From the NCBI GenBank assembly GCA_023432655.1, contig JAEYUK010000084.1, forward strand, positions 1 to 15,101: a DNA stretch of 15,101 bases, in the 5' to 3' direction. How positions within the stretch are numbered: the first letter of the stretch is position 1; the number at the start of each line of letters is the position of its first letter. The DNA is from Pseudomonadota bacterium. GTDB taxonomy: Bacteria > Bdellovibrionota > Bacteriovoracia > Bacteriovoracales > Bacteriovoracaceae. The position numbers and the translations under genes were made by a program. The notes under the pieces are model-generated. The model saw nothing but the letters and a program-made list of their open reading frames with translations, did no database searches and was not told where the DNA came from. Shown in pieces: positions 1-7,646 of this stretch.

Positions 1-844
1 GCTTATATTTTTGAAAAAAAGCTACCTCTTCCGAACTTAAAAGTCTTTTAACCGAAAGTTTTTCTTTCTTTGCATATCTTCTGTAAAAATCAAAATAATC
101 CACAAGAAGTAGTCCTGGATGACTAACCTCCCAATCAATTATGATCAACTGATCTCCATCCCTAAGTACATTCCCCTGATGAAGATCAAAGTGAAGTTGC
201 CCCTTAAGAAGCTCAATATCCGGACCTTCCTCGATCTTGGAAATCATTTTATTAATGAGTTCAATATTTGGATGCCCCTGGGCCCTTTGTTTTGCTTCTT
301 GAATCCATTCCCTAAGGCGTATCTTTTGTACCCCATGGGCCCTATAAAACTTGGTCATAGGAGGCATGACTAAATCATGAAGCTCCAAAATTGGCATTCC
401 TACAACAGAGTCAAGATTGGAGCAGAAAGACGTCAGTATCCAATTTTTTCCATGATCTAAAAGCTTAACCGAATGAGGGGAAAACTCTGAATTATTTTGA
501 AAAGTGAGTTCTTTTACCTCTCCATCAAGAAGAGAGAGCTGCTCTGGAGAAACAGAAATCTTGAGGACCATCCCTTCTTTTTGAGAAGAAATGATAAGTC
601 GTTTTCTCCCTGGCTGAAAAAAAATAACCGAATCAGTTGGAAATGGAGCTTTAAATTTGAAGTACTTGAACTTCCTTAGATTCTTCCATGGTGTTTTACG
701 GTTTTTTCCAAAGGTATAATCTAAATTTGTGTCCTTCCCTACTCCTACTTTATAGAGAGGGTGATAGTAAAAGGAAACCATTGGAAAACCTTCCCCGAAC
801 TTCACCTCTGCTAGAATTTCCTTGAACCATTTTTCATTTTTCAA
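1..844 (-). CDS. Aminoglycoside/choline phosphotransferase-like (APH-fold) protein, 3' end cut by window edge
   Basis: An open frame of at least 281 codons runs off the left edge without a stop. Seen: residues about 218-225 read HFDLHQGN, the HxDxxxxN catalytic-loop motif of the APH/choline kinase-like superfamily. IIDWE follows about 10 residues later and supplies the metal-binding Asp. An N-lobe-like stretch with VLKIS lies near residue 92. Family members phosphorylate small molecules such as aminoglycosides, choline or homoserine, or sometimes proteins; the substrate here cannot be read. I chose the TTG at 844, 13 nt after the stop of the upstream nucleotidyltransferase and about 10 nt after an AGGA, because the conserved-looking GEGFPMVSFYYHPLY stretch spans the first ATG (781). 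Starts at GTG 805 or ATG 781 remain possible. It is probably the third gene of the HTH-nucleotidyltransferase operon. Family confidence is good; specific function unknown. Confidence 0.8.
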   Translation of the reverse strand, partial: MKNEKWFKEILAEVKFGEGFPMVSFYYHPLYKVGVGKDTNLDYTFGKNRKTPWKNLRKFKYFKFKAPFPTDSVIFFQPGRKRLIISSQKEGMVLKISVSPEQLSLLDGEVKELTFQNNSEFSPHSVKLLDHGKNWILTSFCSNLDSVVGMPILELHDLVMPPMTKFYRAHGVQKIRLREWIQEAKQRAQGHPNIELINKMISKIEEGPDIELLKGQLHFDLHQGNVLRDGDQLIIIDWEVSHPGLLLVDYFDFYRRYAKKEKLSVKRLLSSEEVAFFQKYK

Positions 845-857
845 TTTCTATTAATTC

Positions 858-1559
858 CTAATTACAAATTCGTTTTAAGATCCTAAAGATCCTATCTAGT
901 CTCGCTTCTTTAGTTTCTGGGTTGTCGTACCCTAAAAAACCGTACATAGCTTCACGATACTCGCTGCCTTTAAAAAATTTCGAAAATTCGGTAATGATAA
1001 AATCCCTAACCTGATCTTCAGATTTCAATATTGTTTGCTCAAATTCCTGATGGCCATCAATTAATTCAGTGAGATCCTCTAAATCCTGACTAAACCGGAA
1101 ATCCTCAGTACCTCTATCATTGAAGGCCTTAAGTTTAGCCGCTACAAAATATTCAAGACTAAAGATTTTTATCTCTATATCTTCTAGATTTGTCACAATG
1201 CAATTTTCTAGGCCTTTTTTAAACCATGGATTACCATAACCCAATACATCTTCTTCTATAGGCATAAAATCAACTTTCATACCCATAAGAAATTTTCTGC
1301 ATGTAGGAGGATTAGGGTCTTCGCCTGCCTGATCAAAATCTTGAAACCCTTTTTTTCGTAATAATTCTTCAAAGGAGCACCATTCTCCATAGGTTGCAAT
1401 CTCAACCACGCAGTCAATATCTTCGGATGGCTGAGGAATAGGTGCGGCTTTATCATCAATATAGAGACCAACTGTCGCCCCACCAACGAATACAACCTGG
1501 TCCCTTATCTCACCCAGTACTTCTGCAATGGTTTTCAATCTAAATAGATTATTATTCAA
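858..1559 (-). CDS. AbiEii-like nucleotidyltransferase, probable toxin of a toxin-antitoxin pair
   Basis: A 233-aa protein with the minimal nucleotidyltransferase fold of the AbiEii/DUF1814-like group. Seen: VFVGGATVGLYI at residues 23-34 (the GG motif), SEDIDC at 45-50 with D47/D49 as likely metal ligands, a further Asp in VDFMP near 97, and KLKAFNDRG...DLEDL at 142-163, matching the K-x-x-A-x-x-x-R...D-x-x-DL signature. Known family members (AbiEii, MenT-type enzymes) transfer nucleotides, in studied cases to tRNA 3' ends, and stop growth unless neutralised. The start is TTG, overlapping the upstream TGA as TTGA, so translation is probably coupled to the regulator gene. The partner with a winged helix upstream supports a regulator/antitoxin pair. 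It could instead be a domesticated nucleotidyltransferase; toxicity is inferred. Confidence 0.8.
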   Translation of the reverse strand: MNNNLFRLKTIAEVLGEIRDQVVFVGGATVGLYIDDKAAPIPQPSEDIDCVVEIATYGEWCSFEELLRKKGFQDFDQAGEDPNPPTCRKFLMGMKVDFMPIEEDVLGYGNPWFKKGLENCIVTNLEDIEIKIFSLEYFVAAKLKAFNDRGTEDFRFSQDLEDLTELIDGHQEFEQTILKSEDQVRDFIITEFSKFFKGSEYREAMYGFLGYDNPETKEARLDRIFRILKRICN

Positions 1560-2071
1560 TCTAGCATTTCCTTTAAGACCTTTTGCGCTTCTTGTCTGTG
1601 CCTAACACCTCCAAGGCCTCGAAAAATTTCAACGACATTGAGAAATAAAAATAATTTTTCATTTTCTTTGATCGAATTAGTAAGTTTGGGGAGTAAAGGA
1701 GAGATCAAGACTCCTCTAGAATCTCCTTCGGGATCAGGCCACACAAAATTGAATTCATCAGAAAGAACTTTTTTACTAAAATGCGAAGAACTTGGACCTA
1801 CATTTACCCCACGTCCTATTCCTCCCTTTTCGGAAGGATAGAAAAACTTAAGTGCATGAACTATAAATTCCATAGCGGCCAGTTTGTTTACTTTTTTTTG
1901 ATTCAAGTTGACCAGCCCAACCTGCTCCAAGGTTTTTAAAGAGTGAGATATTTCACTTTGGCTTAGTTCAAGGGAGCTAGCGATATCTTTTTGTGTGGGC
2001 CAAGCCTCGTCTGTTACTAATTTGCCTAAAACTACGATATCTTGAGGTTTTAATACTCTGTTCTTTCTCAT
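1556..2071 (-). CDS. Winged-helix (MarR-like) regulator, probable antitoxin/repressor partner of the nucleotidyltransferase
   Basis: A 171-aa protein. Residues about 9-60 form a winged helix: WPTQKDIASSLELSQSEISH reads as helix-turn-helix and KTLEQVGLVN as the wing side. The C-terminal half carries GRGVNVGPSSSHFS and VWPDPEGDSRG (110-120), which I recognise from HTH proteins that sit directly before nucleotidyltransferase genes in many bacteria. The likely role is DNA-binding autorepression of the operon, perhaps with direct antitoxin activity. The ATG at 2071 has no Shine-Dalgarno sequence and lies only 6 nt after a TATAAT, so the mRNA may be leaderless. The stop overlaps the TTG of the next gene. 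A palindrome at 2098-2118 is a candidate operator. Fold confidence is high; the antitoxin role is inferred. Confidence 0.8.
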   Translation of the reverse strand: MRKNRVLKPQDIVVLGKLVTDEAWPTQKDIASSLELSQSEISHSLKTLEQVGLVNLNQKKVNKLAAMEFIVHALKFFYPSEKGGIGRGVNVGPSSSHFSKKVLSDEFNFVWPDPEGDSRGVLISPLLPKLTNSIKENEKLFLFLNVVEIFRGLGGVRHRQEAQKVLKEMLD

Positions 2072-2077
2072 AGCGTT

Positions 2078-2107
2078 ATTATAGCATAAATATATAACAC
2101 ATTACAA
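2078..2107 (-). promoter_or_regulatory. Sigma-70-type promoter of the HTH-nucleotidyltransferase operon
   Basis: On the minus strand, TTGTAA (2107-2102) and a perfect TATAAT (2083-2078) are separated by 18 nt. The -10 box ends 6 nt before the ATG at 2071, so transcription should begin at or next to the start codon. The -35 box lies inside the palindrome at 2098-2118. Confidence 0.6.
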
Positions 2108-2118
2108 ATTGTAATATG
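2098..2118. promoter_or_regulatory. Palindromic candidate operator over the -35 box
   Basis: An inverted repeat with 10-nt arms (CACATTACAA / TTGTAATATG) around one central base, 9 of 10 positions paired. The inner 7 positions (ATTACAA/TTGTAAT) are perfect. It covers the -35 hexamer of the minus-strand operon and lies upstream of plus-strand asnB, so a bound winged-helix protein would be expected to repress the former and might affect the latter. Confidence 0.5.
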
Positions 2119-2179
2119 TAATAATTATCGTGTTTTTACAGTGATTTATGCAAAGAATCTATGCTAACCTCTTGCCTAT

Positions 2180-4078
2180 ATGTGTGGAATATTTGGAATT
2201 GTTAACTTATCGGATTACTCAACGGTTAATGAAGGAGCTTTTAAAGAAGCCCTCAAAACCATCAATCATCGAGGCCCTGATCACCAGGGAACTTACTCTG
2301 ATCCAGAGTTCACTTTCGGTCACGCTAGACTCTCAATCCTGGATTTAGATCCCAGATCCAATCAACCGATGCTTTTGGACAATGGCAATTATGTCCTAAC
2401 CTTTAATGGTGAGATCTATAATTTCCGTGATATTCGAAAAGAGCTAGAAATCGAAGGCCATAAGTTTCATACGGAAAGTGATACTGAAGTTATTCTCATA
2501 GGCTATCGCGCTTGGGGTATGGATAAATTTCTTGAGAAAACTCAAGGTATGTTTGCCTTCGCCCTCATGGATAAAAAAGAAGAGAAGCTTTTCCTTGTTC
2601 GAGACCGCTATGGTAAAAAACCACTGTTCTGTCACTTCGGAGAAAAGAACTTCGGCTTTGCCTCGGAACTCGCTCCCCTCTTTAAATATTTTCCAAAGTT
2701 TAAATTAAATCCATCAGGCCTTGATGCTTATCTAACCTTAAATTTCTCACCTTTTAATGACCATTTAGTGGGTGGTATTAAGTCCGTCCCTCCAGGGTGT
2801 TATGGCGTTTTTGATCTCAAGAACAAAGATCTTAAGCTTCATCGCTATTGGAATATCTTTATCCATACAGAGAAAAGAATTAACTCATATTCGGTAGAAG
2901 AACTTGAACACGAGATTGAGCGGGCCGTAAGTGAGCGCTTAATATCCGATGTACCCGTTTGCGGTTTTTTAAGTGGTGGAATCGATTCCAGCCTTATCTC
3001 TGCTATGGTCGCGAAAAAATCTGATAAAAAGTATCGCACCTACTGTATTGGCTACGAAGGCCAAGATAAATATAACGAATTTGAATACGCTGACATCGTT
3101 GCTAAAAAATTTAATCTTGATCATCAAAACGTTAAAGTATCACTGGATGAGGCAAAAAATGTACTCATGTCAGTGGGGGACGTCCTAGATGAACCCATCT
3201 CCAACTGGGTTTGGGTCCCGCTTCACCTTCTCTCAAAACAAGTCCGCTCTGATGGCTATAAAGTGGTTCTCGTGGGAGAAGGGGCCGATGAACTTTTCCA
3301 TGGATACAATTCCTTTGCGGGTGCTCTAAAACATCTTGAAGCCGTAAGACAAGCCCCTTGGAAATACACCCTTCCACATGAACTCATGGGTTGGATGAGT
3401 AAACACACCGTTCAAGGCCATCGCCGCTTCGATATGTGGAGAAGAGTCGCCGAAGGTGATCCTATTTATATGAATACTTCCTTCGGTATTCCTAAAACTC
3501 TGCGTGACCGATTGGCGGGAGAGAATCTCCTTCACCATGGCCGACCGGAAGCTGGATATGAATACATAAAATTAGTGCAAGAAGATCTCGCTAAAGTTTC
3601 TCATGGAAACTTTGATGATGTGGATCTCATCGCCTATACAGAAATTTACTCGAAGATGATTGAAGTCCTCGTTCGGCGTGTGGATCGTATTTCTATGTTA
3701 AATTCTATCGAAGCTCGCGCTCCGTTCTTAGACCATAAGTTATCTGAACTCGTCTTTAAAACAATGGGTAAATCCAGAATCGATGGCAATGTGAAGAAGG
3801 CCTGGCTTAAAAAAGTTGCCGCGAAACACATACCTTCAGAGTGTATTGATCGCAAGAAGATGGGCTTCTCATTTCCTTTTGAGCAGTGGCTTTATGGAGA
3901 TATGGGGAATGTTGTTCACGAGCGCTTCCAGGAATCTAAGATCTTTAAAGATGGCTGGCTAAATCAGGATTACTGTCTGGGTATTTTGAAAGATCACCGC
4001 AATAAGAAGCGTGATTACGCCCCAAGAATCTGGTCACTTTATACCCTCGCCACCTGGTACGACCGCTGGATGAAATGA
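2180..4078 (+). CDS. asnB: Class II glutamine-dependent asparagine synthetase-like amidotransferase (AsnB/WbtH-like)
   Basis: A 632-aa protein. The N terminus is MCGIFGIVN, so Cys2 is the glutaminase nucleophile of class II amidotransferases and fixes the start, although no Shine-Dalgarno precedes it. The glutaminase domain covers about 1-210, with HRGPD (NHRGPDHQG) near 30 and FNGEIYN near 75. The synthetase domain carries the ATP-pyrophosphatase motif SGGIDSS near 265. Asparagine synthetases use glutamine and ATP to amidate aspartate. Close relatives of this length in O-antigen clusters (WbtH, WbpS type) amidate uronic acids in surface polysaccharide. Its stop overlaps the start of the WecF-like gene by 4 nt (ATGA), which favours a glycan role; housekeeping asparagine synthesis remains possible. 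Family confidence is very high. Confidence 0.9.
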   Translation: MCGIFGIVNLSDYSTVNEGAFKEALKTINHRGPDHQGTYSDPEFTFGHARLSILDLDPRSNQPMLLDNGNYVLTFNGEIYNFRDIRKELEIEGHKFHTESDTEVILIGYRAWGMDKFLEKTQGMFAFALMDKKEEKLFLVRDRYGKKPLFCHFGEKNFGFASELAPLFKYFPKFKLNPSGLDAYLTLNFSPFNDHLVGGIKSVPPGCYGVFDLKNKDLKLHRYWNIFIHTEKRINSYSVEELEHEIERAVSERLISDVPVCGFLSGGIDSSLISAMVAKKSDKKYRTYCIGYEGQDKYNEFEYADIVAKKFNLDHQNVKVSLDEAKNVLMSVGDVLDEPISNWVWVPLHLLSKQVRSDGYKVVLVGEGADELFHGYNSFAGALKHLEAVRQAPWKYTLPHELMGWMSKHTVQGHRRFDMWRRVAEGDPIYMNTSFGIPKTLRDRLAGENLLHHGRPEAGYEYIKLVQEDLAKVSHGNFDDVDLIAYTEIYSKMIEVLVRRVDRISMLNSIEARAPFLDHKLSELVFKTMGKSRIDGNVKKAWLKKVAAKHIPSECIDRKKMGFSFPFEQWLYGDMGNVVHERFQESKIFKDGWLNQDYCLGILKDHRNKKRDYAPRIWSLYTLATWYDRWMK

Positions 4079-5115
4079 TGATACTTCATATTTTCGTCGC
4101 TGATAAATTTGTTCAACCCTTTATTTCGTACGTTAATGATACTTTTGATCCAAAGACTCATCAGTATTTTGTTATTAATAAAAAAAATAAATTCTCCTTC
4201 ACTCCGAGTTCGAACCTGATTGTCCGAACGAAGATGAATCTTAAGACATTTATCGAGTTATGGGCACAGTTTAGAAAAGCCGACAAAGTAATCCTTCACG
4301 GACTTTTTTGGAATAGCATTGTTCTACTATTGGCCCTCAATGCTAAAGATCTCAAAAAATGCTTCTGGGGTATTTGGGGCGGCGATCTTTATAAGTACTA
4401 TGATAGAAACAATGGCCTAAAACTTAAACTTTGGCACCAAGTCAGGAAGTTTGTCATTTCTCGCTTAGGTCATTTTATTACCTATCTGCCTGAGGACTAC
4501 CATCTTGCCCAGGAATGGTATGGAGCAAAAGGTAAACTTCACGAATGTATCACTTACTTAAGTAACGTCTACTCACCGATTGAACACATTGAAGCTGAAA
4601 AAACATCTTCCAAGAAATCCATTCTCATTGGGAATTCCGCCACCGCTGCCAACAGACATGAGGATGCCTTTAAAAAGCTTCTTAAATTTAAAGGACAGAT
4701 CAAATTAATTGTCCCTCTATCCTATGGTAATGAAAAATACGGAAAAAAAATTGTAGAGCTTGGCCAAGAAATGTACGGCGATGACTTTATGCCGCTTACG
4801 ACATTTATGCCGATTAGAGATTACTATAAACTCCTGGCCGAAGTGGACACAGTGGTTTTCAATCACGACCGTCAACAAGGGATGGGAAATATTATTCAGG
4901 TTTTAGGGCTAGGAAAGAAACTCTTTCTTGATACGAGCACACCTCAATACAAACTTTTCCAAAGACAAGGCGTTCAAGTTTTTGATGTGAATAACATTGA
5001 TCTTGAGCCACTGAATCAAAAGATCAAACAGGCGAATCAAGAAAAAATCGCCCGTTATTTTTCAAAAGATAATTTAAAGAACCAGCTAACTAGGATCTTT
5101 GAAACGACTTTATAG
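4075..5115 (+). CDS. wecF: TDP-Fuc4NAc:lipid II Fuc4NAc transferase-like protein (GT56, WecF)
   Basis: A 346-aa protein, close to the roughly 360 aa of enterobacterial WecF. Seen: the N terminus ILHIFVADKFVQPFISYVN, the family-characteristic WGIWGGDLYKYY around residue 100, and a C-terminal GT-B-like part with VVFNHDRQQGMGNIIQVLGLGKK. WecF transfers 4-acetamido-4,6-dideoxygalactose from its TDP donor to a lipid-linked acceptor on the cytoplasmic face of the inner membrane, in enterobacterial common antigen synthesis. The ATG at 4075 overlaps the asnB stop; a second ATG at 4078 is possible. The 3' end overlaps convergent wecE by 26 bp. The donor match to WecD/WecE across the convergence is strong context. 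The acceptor glycan is unknown and need not be common antigen. Confidence 0.82.
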   Translation: MMILHIFVADKFVQPFISYVNDTFDPKTHQYFVINKKNKFSFTPSSNLIVRTKMNLKTFIELWAQFRKADKVILHGLFWNSIVLLLALNAKDLKKCFWGIWGGDLYKYYDRNNGLKLKLWHQVRKFVISRLGHFITYLPEDYHLAQEWYGAKGKLHECITYLSNVYSPIEHIEAEKTSSKKSILIGNSATAANRHEDAFKKLLKFKGQIKLIVPLSYGNEKYGKKIVELGQEMYGDDFMPLTTFMPIRDYYKLLAEVDTVVFNHDRQQGMGNIIQVLGLGKKLFLDTSTPQYKLFQRQGVQVFDVNNIDLEPLNQKIKQANQEKIARYFSKDNLKNQLTRIFETTL

Positions 5116-6205
5116 TTGCGATAACCTTACCCTGATCTTCCTCTGAAAGATCGTAGTAAAGTGGAAGGCGAACTAAGCGATCAGATTCTTTCGTTGTGAA
5201 TTTATCTTCCCCTCTAAATTCTCCAAAAGCTTTTCCGCCAGGAGAACTGTGGAGTGGGACGTAGTGGAATACTGCTAAAATATCGTGTTTTTTGAGATGA
5301 TCGATAAATTGAGTACGCTCTTCGATGTCTTTTAACTTAACGGCGAAAAGATGGGCATTGTTCGTGCAGTAGTCTGGGCAGTCCAATACTTCGATCACAC
5401 CATTTAACTCACTCTTATATTTATTCCAGCGCTGAAGTCGATTGGCATTGATCGAATCAACAGCTTGAATCTGAGGGTACAAAAAAGCGGCATTAAGTTC
5501 AGATGGCAAAAAACTTGAGCCTACATCCACCCAAGTATATTTATCAGTCTGACCTCGTAGAAATTGAGAACGGTTTGTTCCCTTCTCTCGAACAATCTCA
5601 GCTCGCTTAACATACTTTTCGTCATTAATTACCAGTGCTCCACCCTCTCCACACTGAATGTTCTTAGTTTCATGGAAGCTAAAAGCCGACATAACCCCAA
5701 AGGTCCCGAGCTTTTTACCTTTATAAGTGGCCCCAAGGGCCTGAGCGGCATCTTCCACCATTGGGATATTATGCTTTTTACTAATTTGTAAAACCTTATC
5801 AATATCACAAGACCAGCCCGCATAGTGAACAAGAGCTATGCACTTTGTTTTTGAGGTGATGGCCTTCTCAATAAGAGACTCATCCAGGTTCATAGTAGCT
5901 GGGTTGATATCAATGAAAACAATCTTCGCCCCACGAAGTGCAAAAGCATTCGAAGTTGAAACAAAGGTAAAAGAAGGCATGATAACTTCGTCGCCTGGTC
6001 TTATATCTAACAGGATAGCAATCATCTCCAAGGCGTCAGTGCATGATGTCGTCAAAAGGGCCTTTGGAGCACCTAGGTAGCTAGCTAGAGCTTCATGACA
6101 TTTACTAGAAAAGAAACCATCTCCCGAGAATTTTTGTTTTGCAAAAACTTCCTCGAGATAGTTTTTTTCAGAACCAAGAACAACCGGGCGATTAAAAGGA
6201 ATCAT
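5090..6205 (-). CDS. wecE: TDP-4-keto-6-deoxy-D-glucose transaminase (WecE/RffA)
   Basis: A PLP-dependent aminotransferase of the DegT/DnrJ/EryC1/StrS family, 371 aa from the chosen start. It closely matches enterobacterial WecE as I recall it: the N terminus MIPFNRP, LLTTSCTDALEM, GDEVIMPSFTFVSTSNAF, LRGAKIVF, FSFHETKN with the Schiff-base Lys at residue 181 (the E. coli position), REKGTNRSQF.RGQ.DKYTW, and FHYVPLHSSP. The enzyme aminates the 4-keto sugar with glutamate to give TDP-4-amino-4,6-dideoxygalactose (TDP-Fuc4N). I prefer the ATG at 6205 to the in-frame TTG at 6217, because family members start at MIPFN and the ATG lies 2 nt after the wecD stop, allowing coupling. The 3' end overlaps wecF convergently. 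The paired wecD is the next step in the pathway. Confidence 0.92.
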   Translation of the reverse strand: MIPFNRPVVLGSEKNYLEEVFAKQKFSGDGFFSSKCHEALASYLGAPKALLTTSCTDALEMIAILLDIRPGDEVIMPSFTFVSTSNAFALRGAKIVFIDINPATMNLDESLIEKAITSKTKCIALVHYAGWSCDIDKVLQISKKHNIPMVEDAAQALGATYKGKKLGTFGVMSAFSFHETKNIQCGEGGALVINDEKYVKRAEIVREKGTNRSQFLRGQTDKYTWVDVGSSFLPSELNAAFLYPQIQAVDSINANRLQRWNKYKSELNGVIEVLDCPDYCTNNAHLFAVKLKDIEERTQFIDHLKKHDILAVFHYVPLHSSPGGKAFGEFRGEDKFTTKESDRLVRLPLYYDLSEEDQGKVIATIKSFQRS

Positions 6206-6207
6206 AG

Positions 6208-6864
6208 TTAAATCCAAACGTGATAAGTAAGGTCCTCAGTATACTCTTGGTAGCCATTCTTTGTATAGAATCGACAAGCATTTGTATTTGTAGCCTGGGT
6301 CGCTACTGTCAGAAAATGGGCCCCCATGGATTGGGCATAAATTTCAGCGGCCTTCGTTAATTGAGACGCCAGCCCCTTCCCCTGAGCACTGGGGTCAATA
6401 ACCAAAAGTCCGATACTTGCCTCATTATTTCTAACTTTTACGGTAATAAAACCGAGGCATTTTTCTTTTTCAAAGTACCCAAAAACCTCATTAGCTATTT
6501 CCCCAGATAAGCTGTTTTTAATCCAAGCCTCATAGAGTTTTTTAAATTCATCATTCTTAAAATTAGGGTCTAGTTTGTAACGTGAAACGTGACCAGCCTC
6601 AAAAGCCAAATTTAATAGATCTGAAGTAAGAGGTGTTCCCTTAAGAGGCTTAACCCCTTGAATCTCCCCTTTCTCTGAAAGTTCTTTTCGATGAATGATT
6701 TTATGATCCAAGAAATTATGACTTAACTCCGGAATAGGTGATTTAGATTTTACATAAAGAAGTTTATAGCCTTTTTTACTGGCCTCCTCTAAATCAGGCA
6801 TCCCATGTGATTCCCCGATTTTATAACCAAAAAAATTTGAATCCCATTCCAAATACTTAATCAT
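6208..6864 (-). CDS. wecD: TDP-4-amino-4,6-dideoxygalactose N-acetyltransferase (WecD-like, GNAT)
   Basis: A 218-aa GNAT enzyme. The N-terminal WDSNFFGYKIG (7-17) is typical of WecD-type sugar N-acetyltransferases. The GNAT core has IGLLVIDPSAQGKGLA (151-166), with the Q/R-x-x-G-x-G/A acetyl-CoA loop, then TVATQATNTNACRFYTKNGY (186-205). WecD acetylates TDP-Fuc4N with acetyl-CoA to give TDP-Fuc4NAc, the donor for WecF. The gene precedes wecE, whose ATG lies 2 nt after this stop, as in the enterobacterial wecD-wecE order. The ATG at 6864 is preceded by GGGTG 4 nt upstream. A dispersed repeat copy (6884-6900) separates it from the next module. The central region differs from the E. coli protein, but the wecE neighbour makes the assignment secure. 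Confidence 0.87.
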   Translation of the reverse strand: MIKYLEWDSNFFGYKIGESHGMPDLEEASKKGYKLLYVKSKSPIPELSHNFLDHKIIHRKELSEKGEIQGVKPLKGTPLTSDLLNLAFEAGHVSRYKLDPNFKNDEFKKLYEAWIKNSLSGEIANEVFGYFEKEKCLGFITVKVRNNEASIGLLVIDPSAQGKGLASQLTKAAEIYAQSMGAHFLTVATQATNTNACRFYTKNGYQEYTEDLTYHVWI

Positions 6865-6883
6865 ATATCACCCAAATGTTCGA

Positions 6884-6900
6884 AAGGTAGCGTCTACCTT
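6884..6900 (+). repeat. Dispersed palindromic repeat, copy 1
   Basis: AAGGTAG-CGT-CTACCTT, 7-bp arms around a 3-nt asymmetric centre. It lies 4 nt beyond the stop of the minus-strand RHH gene and 20 nt upstream of wecD. It shares its core with copies at 7776, 9012, 9356, 14215 and 14735. Confidence 0.85.
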
Positions 6901-6904
6901 CTAG

Positions 6905-7270
6905 CTATGCCTGCTTCTTTTCTTGAATACGCTCAACTTTACTTAACCTTTTATTCAATTCTTCCACATGCTTTCTTAGCTTCTCGAACTCGCTCTGAGA
7001 ATTCTTTTTAAGGTATGAAGCTTCTGCAATTGAATATATCTCAAGTAATCTATCATTAATAATTTTTTGGTAACCAACCCCTAATTGCTCGGCTTCACGT
7101 CTTGCAGCCTCAAGCACCCTTTGGTCAAGCCTGATCGTAATTTTATCCTTATCTACCAAATGGCCAATCTTCTCAGCTAAGTCTTGAGATAAAATATCCT
7201 CAATACCAAATTTTTCTTCTGGTATATGTTTCATAGCTTCCTTGAATTTAGTTCTCTTTGGATTAACCAT
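6905..7270 (-). CDS. Ribbon-helix-helix (CopG/BrnA-like) probable antitoxin
   Basis: A 121-aa basic protein. Residues about 43-78 (KITIRLDQRVLEAARREAEQ then LGVGYQKIINDRLLEIY) match the ribbon-helix-helix DNA-binding domain of CopG/BrnA-type antitoxins: the KITIRLD strand followed by two helices. The C-terminal region, about 92-117, is charged and heptad-like (FEKLRKHVEELNKRLSKVERI), so probably a short coiled coil. Such proteins bind operator DNA as dimers and in toxin-antitoxin modules also mask the toxin. The start at 7270 overlaps the DUF4160 stop by 8 nt and has GGAG 7 nt upstream, so the two genes form one operon in toxin-first order. The N-terminal 40 residues could hold the partner-binding part. 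The antitoxin role is inferred. Confidence 0.75.
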   Translation of the reverse strand: MVNPKRTKFKEAMKHIPEEKFGIEDILSQDLAEKIGHLVDKDKITIRLDQRVLEAARREAEQLGVGYQKIINDRLLEIYSIAEASYLKKNSQSEFEKLRKHVEELNKRLSKVERIQEKKQA

Positions 7271-7616
7271 GTAGTGACTCCCATGTTTTTAACAAATACT
7301 CATCATTTGAAAGATCGCCTTCGGGTGGGTCGTTAAATATTATATTTCCAATCGTCTCTAGATCTTTTTTTGAAAACCCATCTGTGATTATTATCACTTT
7401 AGACCCGTCTAAATAAATTTTCAGTTCTGGATAGACCTCTGAATTATGGCCCTTTACCTTGCGCCTCTTTTTTGAAGTCACATGACAATGTGGCTTCCCG
7501 TGCTCCCTTGGTGGAGGGAATACTGAGATTGCGATTTCATCACAATCAATCACGACACCAATATCTCTTGTATCGTTCCTCTGTGGATTTTGCTCTTTTT
7601 TGAGTTTCTTAACCAC
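7263..7616 (-). CDS. DUF4160-family protein, possible toxin partner of the RHH protein
   Basis: A 117-aa protein with FPPPREHGKPHCHV at residues 33-46, the signature of the DUF4160 family, whose typical motif reads EHxPPHxHV. The following KVKGHNSEVYPELKIYLDGSKVIIITDG also fits that small alpha/beta fold. DUF4160 genes usually lie next to small DNA-binding partners and are suspected toxin-antitoxin components; I know of no established catalytic activity. The conserved His residues (H39, H43, H45) could bind metal or take part in catalysis. The start read here is GTG at 7616, with no clear Shine-Dalgarno. The gene overlaps the RHH gene by 8 nt. Family confidence is good; toxicity is not shown by sequence. 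Confidence 0.72.
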   Translation of the reverse strand: MVKKLKKEQNPQRNDTRDIGVVIDCDEIAISVFPPPREHGKPHCHVTSKKRRKVKGHNSEVYPELKIYLDGSKVIIITDGFSKKDLETIGNIIFNDPPEGDLSNDEYLLKTWESLHG

Positions 7617-7646
7617 TTAACACATCATATATATTAACAGAAATAA

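Noticed and set aside
119..679. Plus-strand frames at 119-373 and 497-679
   Set aside because: They are antisense to the phosphotransferase-like gene, whose motifs (HFDLHQGN, IIDWE) are read on minus; no ribosome sites or recognisable products.
2135..2165. Possible asnB promoter TTTACA - 19 nt - TATGCT
   Set aside because: Weak boxes with a long spacer in AT-rich DNA; not enough to call.
6206..6217. TTG at 6217 as wecE start
   Set aside because: WecE proteins begin at MIPFN; the ATG at 6205 matches this and follows the wecD stop by 2 nt.
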